Assembly (NCBI GenBank): GCA_963816985.1
Contig: CAWFMF010000004.1
Coordinates: forward strand, 1,240,001 to 1,304,000
Direction of reading: 5' to 3'
DNA length: 64,000 nt
Source of the DNA: JAIVJM01 sp963816985
Lineage (GTDB): Bacteria; Acidobacteriota; Blastocatellia; Pyrinomonadales; Pyrinomonadaceae
This document shows positions 27,379 through 36,719 of this stretch, one piece after another; position 1 is the stretch's first letter; every line of letters starts with the position of its first letter. Both the position numbers and the translations under genes were made by a program. The notes under the pieces are model-generated. The model was not told the DNA's origin. It was given only the letters and a program-made list of their open reading frames with translations, and made no database searches.

Positions 27379-28905
27379 TTAGAGTTCGGCGCGCAATGCG
27401 CGGAGCAGCGCGCGTGCCTTCAACAGCGACTCCTCGTACTCCGCGCCCGCGTCGCTCTCGGCGACGACGCCGCCGCCGACGTTGAAGCGCGCACAGCCTT
27501 CGGGGTCGAAAGTGATGGTGCGGATGGCGACGCTCAAATCCATCGCGCCGTCGAAAGAGAAGTAGCCGATGGCCCCCATCGAGACGCCGCGCGGCACGCT
27601 CTCGACCTCCGAGATGATCTCCATCGCGCGAATCTTCGGCGCGCCCGTAATCGAGCCGCACGGGAAGGCCGCGCGCAAAAGGTCGCCCGCCGTCACGCCC
27701 TCGCGCAAGCGGCCCCGCACCTTCGAGACGAGATGAAAGAGCGTCGGGTGCTCCTGCAACGCGCACAGCTCCGCGACCTCGACCGAGCCGTAGCGACAGA
27801 CGCGCCCTAAGTCGTTGCGCATCAGGTCAACGATCATCACGTTCTCCGCCGCGTCCTTCCCGCTCGCCAGCAGCTCCGCGCGCAGCCGCGCGTCCTCTTC
27901 CACAGTCGCGCCCCGCCGCCTCGTCCCCTTAATCGGCCAAGCCTCTATAACTCTCCCCCGCGAGTCGCCCGCTTGTTTCTCCAAACTCACACGCAAGAAT
28001 CTCTCCGGCGAGGCGCTCACGATGACCGACGAGCCGCGACGGACGAAGGCGGCGAACGACGCCGGGTGCTCCCGCCGCAGCCGCAGGAAGACGCGCTCCG
28101 GCGTCTCGCCCGTCGCAAGCGCGCAGGTGATTTGCTGCGTGAGGTTCGCCTGATAGATGTCGCCCGCGTAGATGTGCTCGCGGATACGCTCGACCGCCGC
28201 GACGTACTCCCCGCGCGTCATGTTCGACGAAGCTTTGGAGACAGACGGACGAGCTTCGCCCGCTTCCGTCTGAGACGCGGAGAGACTTTGCGGAGCGAGA
28301 CCGGCGACACTCTCAACACCCTTGAGCCGCGCGTCTTCAGCCGCTCGAAGCAGAGTCTCGCGCGCCTCCCTCATCCCCTCGTCCGAGCCTTCGACGCCGA
28401 CAAGCTTCGTCTCGCCGCGCGCGTAGTCGTGGACGACCAACACGTCGAAGAAGGCGAGCACCGCTTCCGGCTCGTCCGCGCCGCGTTGTGCGTCTTCGTC
28501 TACGACGACGTGGCGCGTCTTCTCTAACTGCCGCACGAGTTCGTAAGAGAGCGACGCGATGCACGCGCCGCGCACGGGCAGGGACGAATCCGTCGCGGGC
28601 TCGACCACGTACTTCGACAAACGCGCGTCGAGCAGCGCGAGCGCCGAACCGCGCTCGACGCTCAGAGACGCTTCGCCGCGCCGCCGGACGCGCAGCTCTT
28701 CGCCGAAGGCTTCGACCACCTCGCACGGGTCGAAGCCCGCGACGAGGAAACGCGCCTCCTCGCCCCGCGCGCCGCCGCTGTCGAGCAGGTGCAGGCGGCG
28801 CGACGCTTCGAGGCCGAGCAGCGCGGCGACGAGTTCTTCCGCATTCAGCTCAACGTCGAGCGTCCTTGCGGATTGATGCGCCGCTTTCGTCTCTGACGTG
28901 CCCAT
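27379..28905 (-). CDS. pabB: Aminodeoxychorismate synthase component I
   Basis: A chorismate-binding enzyme of 508 residues that aminates chorismate. The diagnostic PIKGT (PabB; anthranilate synthase has PIAGT) lies in AWPIKGTRRRG. Other family blocks are DIYQANLTQQI, NVMIVDLMRNDLGRV and PCGSITGAPKIRAMEII. ATG 28905 is preceded by AAGAGG; an in-frame start at 28953 would add 16 basic residues. The glutamine amidotransferase partner (pabA) is not in the window. Upstream lies a heptamer repeat shared with a divergent gene. Confidence 0.9.
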   Translation of the reverse strand: MGTSETKAAHQSARTLDVELNAEELVAALLGLEASRRLHLLDSGGARGEEARFLVAGFDPCEVVEAFGEELRVRRRGEASLSVERGSALALLDARLSKYVVEPATDSSLPVRGACIASLSYELVRQLEKTRHVVVDEDAQRGADEPEAVLAFFDVLVVHDYARGETKLVGVEGSDEGMREARETLLRAAEDARLKGVESVAGLAPQSLSASQTEAGEARPSVSKASSNMTRGEYVAAVERIREHIYAGDIYQANLTQQITCALATGETPERVFLRLRREHPASFAAFVRRGSSVIVSASPERFLRVSLEKQAGDSRGRVIEAWPIKGTRRRGATVEEDARLRAELLASGKDAAENVMIVDLMRNDLGRVCRYGSVEVAELCALQEHPTLFHLVSKVRGRLREGVTAGDLLRAAFPCGSITGAPKIRAMEIISEVESVPRGVSMGAIGYFSFDGAMDLSVAIRTITFDPEGCARFNVGGGVVAESDAGAEYEESLLKARALLRALRAEL

Positions 28906-28984
28906 CTCAACGAAGCCTCTTCGGAGAAGTTTTGCCCGGCGCTTGTTGCGCAAGAGGGCGGCGGCAATTATAACTTCCCGGCAA

Positions 28985-29120
28985 CAGTTTTCAGTTTTGA
29001 GTTTTCAGTTTTCAGTTTCGGAAGCTCAAATCTCGAATCTGGAAGTTCAAATCTTCAGCAGCCGAAAGCTCAAGGCTAACTGCTGACAACTGAAAACTGA
29101 AAACTCAAAACTGAAAACTG
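28985..29120. repeat. Palindromic heptamer repeat, CAGTTTT family
   Basis: The left arm (28985-29018) is five CAGTTTT/GAGTTTT units, the right arm (29087-29120) the complement. The loop contains a second imperfect GAAGCTCAAAT/GTTCAAATCTT pairing. It occupies the space between divergent pabB and the SGNH gene, so here it cannot be a terminator. Confidence 0.88.
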
Positions 29121-29126
29121 CCTTCT

Positions 29127-30419
29127 ATGAAAAACCAACCGCGCGAAGGCGGCGGCCCGCCCGTGCGTTTTCGCGTCAAGCTGCTGGTCGTCGCGGTCGG
29201 CGTGCTGGCGGGCCTGCTCATCTTCGAGGTCGCGCTGCGCGTCGTCGGCTACACGTACCCGCTCTTCTACACGCCGGACGCGACGCGCGGCTGGGCCTTG
29301 CGGCCCGGCGTCGAGGGCTGGTATCGCAAAGAAGGCGAGGCTTACGTCCGCATCAACAGCGAGGGACTGCGCGACCGCGAGCACTCGAAGCAGAAGCCGG
29401 AGGGCGTGCTCAGAATCGCCGTCCTCGGCGACTCTTACGCAGAGGCTTTACAGGTCGGGCAGGAGAAAGCCTTCTGGTCTCTGATGGAGGCCCGTTTGCA
29501 GACTTGCGAGAGCTTCGGCGGCAAGCGCGTCGAGGTCATCAACTTCGGCGTCTCCGGCTACGGCACGGCGCAGGAACTCTTCACGCTCCGCGAGCGTGTC
29601 TGGGACTACTCGCCCGACATCGTGCTCCTCGCCATCACGACCAACAACGACATGATAGACAACTCGCGCGCGCTCAAAGAGACGGACGAGATGCCCTACT
29701 TCGTGTTGCGCGAAGGCCGACTCGTGCTCGACGATTCGTTCCGCGACAACAAAAGTTTTCGCTGGCGGCAGTCCGCCTTAAGCCGCGCCGGTCGTTGGCT
29801 GCGAGACAGTCTGCGCTTCGTGCAGGCCATCCATCAATCGCACGGCGCGCTCAAGTCCGCCCTCGCCGCGTACCGCGAAAGACGCGCGCAAGAGTCGAAG
29901 GACAAAGGCGCGACGAACGCCAACGACGCGACCGCCGGGCAGCAAGGACAGACGCAGACGCCGCCTCCGCTCGACGAGCCGGGCGTCGCCCACGCCGTCT
30001 ACCGAGAGCCCACGGACGCGGCGGCGGACGCGGTATGGAAGGATTCGTGGGAGGTGACGGAGAGGTTAATCGTCGTGTTGCGCGACGAGGTCGAGAGTCA
30101 CGGGGCGAAGTTCTCGGCGGTGACTTTGAGCAACCCGATTCAGGTTCACCCGGAAGCGTCGTCGCGCGCGGCCTTCCAGAGCCGACTCGGCGTCCAAGAC
30201 CTCTTCTATCCCGAACGCCGCTTCAAGGCTCTCGGCGAGCGCGAGGGCTTCCGCGTCTTTAACCTCGCCCCGGCCTTCCAGCAATACGCCGAACAACGCA
30301 AAGTCTTCCTCCACGGCTTTGGCCGCGAACTCGGCAACGGCCACTGGAACGAGTCGGGCCACGCCCTCGCCGCCGAACTCATCGCCGCCGAACTCTGCCG
30401 CGTCGCGGCGGGCAATTAA
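29127..30419 (+). CDS. Membrane-anchored SGNH/GDSL hydrolase
   Basis: A 430-residue protein with an N-terminal membrane anchor (LLVVAVGVLAGLLIFEVAL) and an SGNH hydrolase domain. Block I is LGDSYAEA near residue 98, the Gly block is NFGVSGYGTAQE, the Asn block TTNNDMIDN, and the C-terminal His lies in NGHWNESGH near residue 411. A Gln/Thr-rich disordered insert spans about 255-285. Such enzymes often add or remove acyl groups on envelope polysaccharides. Its stop overlaps the next start as TAATG, so the two genes are coupled. Confidence 0.85.
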   Translation: MKNQPREGGGPPVRFRVKLLVVAVGVLAGLLIFEVALRVVGYTYPLFYTPDATRGWALRPGVEGWYRKEGEAYVRINSEGLRDREHSKQKPEGVLRIAVLGDSYAEALQVGQEKAFWSLMEARLQTCESFGGKRVEVINFGVSGYGTAQELFTLRERVWDYSPDIVLLAITTNNDMIDNSRALKETDEMPYFVLREGRLVLDDSFRDNKSFRWRQSALSRAGRWLRDSLRFVQAIHQSHGALKSALAAYRERRAQESKDKGATNANDATAGQQGQTQTPPPLDEPGVAHAVYREPTDAAADAVWKDSWEVTERLIVVLRDEVESHGAKFSAVTLSNPIQVHPEASSRAAFQSRLGVQDLFYPERRFKALGEREGFRVFNLAPAFQQYAEQRKVFLHGFGRELGNGHWNESGHALAAELIAAELCRVAAGN

Positions 30420-32129
30420 TGAGAATCAAAGGGAAAGGGGTCAAGGGGAAAAGTGTTGAAGAGGCCAGCAACCCGGCCTCCGGCTTTTTCCCCTTGACCC
30501 TCTTCCCCTCTGACCCTCTGACCCTCATTCTTTATTTCGTGCTCGGCGTCGCCGCCTACTCGAACGTCGTCAACTCGTTCTTCCTCTCCGACGACTTCGA
30601 GTTCGTCGGCAGGGTTCTCGAAGGCGGACTGCCCTTCATTTGGGGGGGCGAGCACGGGGGTTTCTTCCGTCCCGTCTTCATCCTCAGCCTCTACCTCGAC
30701 GGCGCGGTCTGGGGCAGCCGTCCCTTCGGCTTTCACCTCACCAACCTCGCGCTCCACGCGCTGAACGCCTTCCTCGTCTTCCTGCTCACGCGCCGACTGC
30801 TCGGAGACGAAGTCGGAGCGAGGAAGCGAAGACGTTCGGGCGTCGCCTTCGTCGCGGGGCTCGTCTTCCTGCTCCACCCTTCGCACGCGGAGGCGGTGAC
30901 GTGGGTTTCGGGCCGGGCCGACCTTCTGGCGTCGCTCTTCTTCCTGCTCTCCCTCTTTGCTTACGTCTCGCACGCGCGCGAGGGGAAGCCGGGCGCGCTC
31001 GTCTTCTCGCTCGCGTCGTTCGCGCTCGCGCTGCTCTCGAAGGAGTCCGCCGCGTGCCTCCCTCTGGCCGTGTTCGTCGTCGCGGTCTACTTCGACAAAG
31101 GAGAGAGTTGGGCGGGGCGGCTCAAGCGGGGCTTGATGAAGTCCGTGCCGTTCTTCGTGCTGCTCGGCGCATACGTCTTGGCGCGGGCCTTCGTGTTGGG
31201 GGCGTTGGTCGGAGGTTACGGCGCGGCGCAGCACTTGAACTTCACACACTCCGTCGTCGCGAGCCAGCTTCTGCGCTTCTCGCTGCGGGCGGTCTTCCCT
31301 GCCGTCCTGCTGCGCGGGTTCCCCTTCCTCGAATCACGCGCCCTCTCGCCCGTGCTCATTGCGTTGGGGGCGGTCGCCGTCATCACGGCGGCGGCGCTGC
31401 TGCGACGCGCGAAGACTCGCGCGGCTCTCTCCGCCCTCGCGCGCCGCCACACGTTTCCGTGGCTCATGCTTTTACTGTTCGTGTGCGCGCTGCTGCCCGT
31501 CATCAACCTGCGCATCAACGTCTTCGACACGCAGGGCGAGAGGTTCCTCTACCTGCCTTCGGCCTTCTACGCGCCCGCCATCGTCTACCTCTTCGCGTGG
31601 ACGCCGTGGCGACGCCGCGCCCGCCTGCGTGCCGCCGCGCTCGCCTGCGTCCTCGTCTTTTACGCGGCCAGCCTCTGGGCGACGAACCGGACGTGGAAGG
31701 AGGCGTCGCTCCTCTCGCAAAGCATCATCGAGGACTTGGCCGCGCAGTCCACGCGTGATTCGGTGCTGCTCCTGAACGCGCCCGACAATCTGCGCGGGGC
31801 TTACGTCTACCGCAACGGTCTGGAACGCGCGCTCCTCTCGTTCCAACACGCGAAGACTATCAGGCACGCACACGTCGCCGCTCTGGGCCGGTCTGCAAAC
31901 GCGCCTCGAACGCTTCGAGCTGAACGAGGAGGCCGGGTCGTACCTGCTGCGCCCGTTCGGCAACGCGACGAGGTTCGAGCGCGCCGGGGCGACGCCCGAC
32001 TGCGCGCGCGAAGTTAGTATCTCCGTTGATGTCCTGCGGATTCGTTTAGAGGCGTGCGCCGAGACGTTCGACGTTTTCTACTTCAGCGAGGGCAAAATCC
32101 ATCGAGTGGATGTTTCGCAAAGCCCCTGA
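30419..32129 (+). CDS. Polytopic GT39/PMT-like membrane protein, frameshifted near 31862
   Basis: A multi-helix protein of about 569 residues when joined, resembling PMT/TMTC-type glycosyltransferases: NSFFLSDDFEFVGR after helix 1, then FHLTNLALHALNAFLVFLL and HPSHAEAVTWVSGRADLLASL. The first frame reads to about 31861; a one-base shift continues as LWAGLQTRLERFELNEEAG and ends at 32127-32129. The TAATG overlap with the SGNH gene fixes the start. Residues 2-36 are encoded by both arms of a heptamer palindrome: the left arm gives MRIKGKGVKGK, the right arm FFPLTLFPSDPLTLIL, which feeds into helix 1. Confidence 0.75.
30426..30526. repeat. Palindromic repeat (GGGGTCA family) inside a coding start
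   Basis: The left arm (about 30426-30455) has GGGAAAG/GGGTCAA/GGGGAAA units; the right arm (about 30486-30526) has the complement, TTTTCCCC then TGACCCTC-type units. The element is wholly inside the coding region of the membrane protein. Confidence 0.75.
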
Positions 32130-32168
32130 AAGGGGCTTCCTGAATACACCGCCGAATCAATCCTTCGC

Positions 32169-34582
32169 TCACTCCGCCGCCGAGGCCAGAACTTCTGCTC
32201 GCAGCTTACCGCCGAGCGCCGTGCGCCAGAGGGTTTCGAGTTCGCCGATGTTTTGGGCGACGCACTCTTCGCCGCCGACCGCGACACGCAAGGCTTCGCC
32301 GCCGACGCGACCGATGACGACGAAGGGACATCCCGCTTGCGCGGCGATCTTCTTCGAGACGCGCGCGCGCCGACTCATCGAAACTGACGACGACGCGCGA
32401 AGGCGTCTCGGCGAAGAGATGATTGACGGCGGAGAGCCGGCCTTCGAGTTCTACTTCCGCGCCGAGCGCCGTGCGACCGAGCGAAGAAAAACAGCTCTCG
32501 GCGAGCGCCACGCCGAGCCCGCCGTCCGAGCAGTCGTGCGCCGATTGCAGCAACCCTTCTTCCGCCGCGCGCAAGACCCCTGACTGCACGGCGCGCTCGC
32601 GCTCAAGGTCGAGGCGCGGCACGCGCCCCACGGCCCGCATCTCCTCCACCGTCCGCCCCTCGACGGTCGCCTCGTACTCGCTCGCCGCGAGGTCTCCTTC
32701 GACGGTCTCGCCGAAGAGGGCGACCACGTGGCCCTCGCGCTTGAAGCCGTGCTGGACGATGCGCCGCACGTCTTCGATTAAGCCGACCATGCCGATGACG
32801 GGCGTCGGGTGGATGCCGCGCCCCTCGGTCTCGTTGTAGAAGGAGACGTTGCCGGAGACGACCGGCGTCTCGAACGCGCGGCACGCCTCGGCCATCCCGT
32901 CAATGACCTCCGAGAAGGCCCACATCACCTCCGGCCTTTCGGGCGAAGCGAAGTTCAGACAGTTCGTTACGCCCAGAGGCCGCGCGCCCACGCACACGAC
33001 GTTGCGCGCCGCCTCGGCGACAATCAAACGCGCGCCCTCTCGCGGGCTCACCGCGCAGTAACGCCCGTTCCCGTCCAGACACATCGCTCAGCGCCCGCCG
33101 CGTCTCCTTAATCCTCACCACCGCCGCGTCCGCCCCCGGCAACACGGCAGTGTTCGTCCGCACCATGTGGTCGTACTGCCGGTAGACCCACTCCTTCGAC
33201 GCCACGTTCGGCGCGCTCAGGAGTTTCTTAAGAGACTCGTTGTAATCTTCCTCCGACTCGGAGACGACCGAACTCGGAGCTTCCAACACTTCGTCCAACT
33301 CGTCCGAGTTGACGACCGAAGCGACCGACGACCTGACCTGCGATGTGCTCGCCGACACTTCTTCGACGGAAGATGAATTTCCGATAGCACGGCCTTCATC
33401 ATCCGTCCTCCCGCCTTCGACGCCTCCCGGCGCGCGCATCGGTCGCTCGTAGCGCGGAGCTTCGTCGGTGAGGTACGGCCCCGGTATCTCGGCTAGCTTC
33501 TCGCCGTGGTGCGTGACGACGACGCTGCCGGTGTCGGTCACGCGACCGATGACGACGGCGTCCAAATCCCACTTGCGGAAGATGTCCACTACCTGCCGCT
33601 CGCGCCCACGGTGCGCGACGATGAGCATCCGCTCCTGCGACTCCGAGAGCATGATCTCGTATGCCGTCATCCCCTCCTCGCGCTGCGGCACAAGCGAGAG
33701 GTCGAGTTCGATGCCGTTGCCAGCGCGCGCCGCCATCTCGCACGACGAAGAGGTGAGCCCTGCCGCGCCCATGTCCTGAATCCCCGCGACCGCGCCGCTC
33801 CGCATCGCTTCGAGGCACGCTTCGAGCAGAAGTTTTTCCAGGAACGGGTCGCCGACCTGCACGGTCGGTCGCTTCTCAAGGGCTTCCTCGTCGAACTCGG
33901 CGGAGGCCATCGTCGCGCCGTGGATGCCGTCCCGGCCCGTCTTCGCGCCGACGTAGAGCACGGGGTTGCCGACGCCCTCGGCCTTGCCGAAGAAAATCTG
34001 GTCGTGGCGGACGAGCCCCAGAGCGAAGGCGTTGACCAGAGGGTTCAGAGAGTACGCGTCATCAAAAGCGACCTCGCCGCCGATGGTCGGGACGCCGAAG
34101 GCGTTGCCGTAGTGCGCGATTCCGGCGACGACTCCCGCGAGGAGAGCGCGGTTGCGCCGCCCGTGCGCGGGTTGCGAGAGCGTGCCGAAGCGCAGAGAGT
34201 TCATCGCCGCGACGGGCCGCGCGCCCATCGTGAAGATGTCGCGGAGGATGCCGCCGACGCCGGTCGCCGCGCCTTGAAACGGCTCGATGAAAGAAGGGTG
34301 GTTGTGCGACTCGACCTTGAAGGCGGCGCACCAGCCGTCGCCTATGTCCACGACGCCTGCGTTCTCGCCCGGCGGGACGATGACGCGCGGCCCCTCGGTC
34401 GGCAGTCGCTTCAAGTGGACGCGCGAAGACTTGTAAGAGCAGTGCTCCGACCACATCACCGAGAAGATGCCGAGCTCGACAAACGTCGGCTCGCGCCCCA
34501 GCAACTCGCGGATGCGACCGAACTCTTCCCCGGTCAGATTGTGTGCGGCGACGACTTCCGGCGTGATGGTTTCAGAGTTCAT
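32169..34582 (-). CDS. purL: Phosphoribosylformylglycinamidine synthase II, two frameshifts
   Basis: The ATP-dependent subunit of FGAM synthase, fourth step of purine synthesis, working with PurS and PurQ (37.3-38.2 kb). Motifs: MWSEHCSYKSSR, KVESHNHPSFIEPFQG, NIASKEWVYRQYDH-like block, and ALAMCLDGNGRYCA after frame correction. One extra base at 33088 and one within the GC run at 32360-32371 break the frame; correcting both gives about 803 residues, longer than the usual ~740 because of a Ser/Glu/Asp-rich insert (about 33235-33430). The last segment reads KKIAAQAGCPFVVIGRVGG to the stop at 32169. Consensus error is likely because the gene should be needed. Confidence 0.88.
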
Positions 34583-34691
34583 TTCAAGCAGCGGACGGAT
34601 GAAGAAAGACAAGATGGAATGACTCAACAGGATAAAGGCTCGCGCGGTTTTCTTCAAACGCCGGGGCTCGCGGCTCCGCGCGCCGTGACTA

Positions 34692-34720
34692 TTGACACCC
34701 GCCGCCGACGGGCATATCTT
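34692..34720 (+). promoter_or_regulatory. Sigma-70-type promoter for the Cys-rich gene
   Basis: TTGACA at 34692-34697 and TATCTT at 34715-34720 are separated by exactly 17 bases. The region 34583-34884 between purL and the small gene holds nothing else I can support. The leader would be about 155 bases long. Confidence 0.6.
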
Positions 34721-34884
34721 GCACGCACTTCCGTATTCACCTCGCGCACGCAAAGCCCTCGCCCGACCTTTCTCCGGCAGCCTTATCACCCGCTGCCGCA
34801 CGGCCTCGCCGAAGATTCCAAGCCCCGCAGAAGACCCGACCGACCGCAGACGCGGGCGCTTACACCGGAAAGGAGTCTCAGGCC

Positions 34885-35145
34885 ATGAGTGAACCAAACA
34901 CGTATGAGCATCCGCCCGCGAGGGAGCCACGGGCCGGGAACAGAAGGCGCTGGATATTGTTGCTGGTCGTGCTGGCCTTAGCCGGGATGGCTCTGGCCGT
35001 CGGCTTACGCAGCTCGAATTCCAGCGGTTGCTGCCAGTGCGACAACCAGTGTCAGGACGTTTCGAGGGCGAGCGAGTGCCCGAACATTTGCAGGGGCGGC
35101 GTCTACTCGAAAGGCAAGACCTGTAAAAATAACAGGTGCCAGTGA
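34885..35145 (+). CDS. Membrane-anchored cysteine-rich peptide (86 aa)
   Basis: A short protein with a polar N-terminus, one transmembrane or signal-anchor helix (WILLLVVLALAGMALAVGL, residues 28-46) and an exported tail of about 40 residues with eight cysteines (CCQC, then NQC, SEC, NIC, KTC, NRC). The even number and spacing suggest four disulphides, as in small knot-like peptides, but no known family is recognised. AAAGGAG lies upstream and a good promoter is at 34692. The thioredoxin-fold genes next door are convergent. Confidence 0.7.
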   Translation: MSEPNTYEHPPAREPRAGNRRRWILLLVVLALAGMALAVGLRSSNSSGCCQCDNQCQDVSRASECPNICRGGVYSKGKTCKNNRCQ

Positions 35146-35177
35146 GGAAGCATGGCGGGCGGGACGGAGTTAGGTAG

Positions 35178-35789
35178 CTACGGCTTCGCGCCGAGCGCCT
35201 TCTCGATGACGGCGGCGAGTTCGGCGGGCTTGACGCGCCCCTTGTGCTTGTAGACGACCGCGCCCGTCTGGTCGAAGAGGAAGGTCGCGGGCAGCTCGCC
35301 GCGCCACGTCGTGTCGAGCATGTTGATGGCGGCTTCGGGGTCGTCGGCGTTGAGGAGGAAGGCGGGCATCAGGTCGCCACGGACTTCGACGAGGAAGTCG
35401 GGGACGCTTGCCTCTATCTCCGAGGGGTCGTCGAGCGAGATGGTCACGAAGTCGAGGCGGTCGGCGGCGAACTGCTCCCTGATCTTCACGAGGTCGGGGA
35501 ACTCGGCGCGGCAGGGCACGCACCACGTCGCCCAGAAGTTGATGAGCAGCGGCCTCTTCCTCGCGACGCTCGCCTCGAAGAGCGACTTGAGGCCCGCCTC
35601 CTTCAACTCCGTGACCTTCGGCTTCGCCAACGGGACGTGCGCCGACGGGTCTTTCTTCTGCGCGCCTTCCTTTTTAACCGGCCCGCCCTGTTGCGGCGAA
35701 GCGGCTTGCGTGCGCGCGGCGACGCCGCCCCCGTCGTGGTGGACGAAGGCGGCGCAGAAAGCGAGGAGGACGAAGAGCGACTTTCTCAT
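35178..35789 (-). CDS. TlpA-like thiol-disulphide oxidoreductase, exported
   Basis: A 203-residue thioredoxin-fold protein. A signal peptide (LFVLLAFCAAFVHH) and a Gln/Lys-rich spacer precede the domain, with the active site WATWCVPC near residue 112 and the cis-Pro loop in ELPATFLFD. The position after the signal peptide indicates a periplasmic redox role such as cytochrome c maturation or reduction of disulphides. The next gene upstream on this strand is another thioredoxin-fold protein, six bases away. Confidence 0.88.
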   Translation of the reverse strand: MRKSLFVLLAFCAAFVHHDGGGVAARTQAASPQQGGPVKKEGAQKKDPSAHVPLAKPKVTELKEAGLKSLFEASVARKRPLLINFWATWCVPCRAEFPDLVKIREQFAADRLDFVTISLDDPSEIEASVPDFLVEVRGDLMPAFLLNADDPEAAINMLDTTWRGELPATFLFDQTGAVVYKHKGRVKPAELAAVIEKALGAKP

Positions 35790-35795
35790 CTTCGT

Positions 35796-36410
35796 TTACG
35801 AGGCGCGCTTGATGGAGCAGCCGAAGGCGAGCGCCTCGGCCTTGGCGACGGGCTTACCGGCGAGCGTCGCTTCGATGGCGTCGCGCAGCTCGGTCGAGGA
35901 GATGGCGTCGCCGTTGCGCGAGTTGTCAATGCGCCCGCGATAGACGAGCTTGTTCGAGGCGTCGAGGAAGTAGACTTCGGGCGTCACCTTCGCGTCGAAG
36001 CGGTCGGCCACCTTGTTGCCCGCGTCCTTGAGGATGGTGAAGTTCAGGCCCTTCTCGGCGGCGTGCTGCTTGACGGCTTCGGGCGTCTCGGCGACGTTCG
36101 AGTTGATGCCGACGACGTTGATGCCCTTCGCCTTGTACTCCTCGGCGAGCTTCTGCATCCGCTCGTTGTAGAGGTTCGAGACCGGGCACTGGACGGAGAT
36201 GAAGATGAAGACCGAGCCGTTCTTCCCCTTCAAAGAAGAGAGCGAGTGCTCCTTGCCGTCGGCGTCCGGCAGTTTGAACTCTTCGATGACCGCGCCGATG
36301 GTCGGCCCGGCGGCCTTGGTCTCGGCGGCGGCCCCGGTCGTCGGGACGGATGCGGCGGCGGCGGCGAGCGCCAGAGCGCAGAGCAGTGCGAACGTGTAGA
36401 GCTTCTTCAT
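35796..36410 (-). CDS. Exported redoxin-domain protein
   Basis: A 204-residue AhpC/TSA-like protein with a signal peptide (FALLCALALAAAAASV). The domain starts near residue 45 (FKLPDADGKEHSLSSLKGK) and has a single peroxidatic-type Cys in FISVQCPVSN near residue 76, without a CxxC pair. The cis-Pro region is VTPEVYFLD. One more Cys lies near the C-terminus (FGCSIKRAS). It heads a two-gene unit with the TlpA-like gene. Confidence 0.85.
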   Translation of the reverse strand: MKKLYTFALLCALALAAAAASVPTTGAAAETKAAGPTIGAVIEEFKLPDADGKEHSLSSLKGKNGSVFIFISVQCPVSNLYNERMQKLAEEYKAKGINVVGINSNVAETPEAVKQHAAEKGLNFTILKDAGNKVADRFDAKVTPEVYFLDASNKLVYRGRIDNSRNGDAISSTELRDAIEATLAGKPVAKAEALAFGCSIKRAS

Positions 36411-36719
36411 AAAACTGGTCTCAAACTCCTTTCGGGAATCGTACCTGCCAAAGATGAGGCTTCCAGCTTAACCAAAGAGAGTGCAAAGTTCAAAGTTAGA
36501 GGTTCAAAGCCACGGCCCCGGCCTCAAAGTTTTACACATCCTTTACACGCGCAGGGCAAAGAATGAAAGAGCTTTACAAAAACCTCTGGCGGTGAATAAA
36601 CCTGTAGGGGCAGGGCTCGTCCCTGCCCGTCGTGCTATGAACTCAAGATTGAATGTATCGCACGACGGGCAGGGACAAGCCCTGCCCCTACAATTATGTT
36701 AGACGCTCTGAGTCGAATC
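36411..36719. repeat. Intergenic repeats: GTTCAAA units and GGGCAGGGACAAGCCC palindrome
   Basis: This 309-base gap holds short TTCAAAG-type units at 36487-36532 and a strong palindrome: TGTAGGGGCAGGGC at 36603 and its complement ending GCCCTGCCCCTACA at 36692, with arms of about 32 bases. The palindrome stays open in one frame (giving GAGLVPAR), but no real gene is evident. Confidence 0.8.

Noticed and set aside
28985..29120. Heptamer arrays considered as CRISPR arrays
   Set aside because: Unit of 7 bases with no spacers, arranged as inverted pairs; no cas genes in the window.
36481..36702. Small plus-strand frame containing GAGLVPAR
   Set aside because: It is the translation of a GGGCAGGG palindrome, which gives the same peptide at 56157-56200 and upstream of 61404; no ribosome site.
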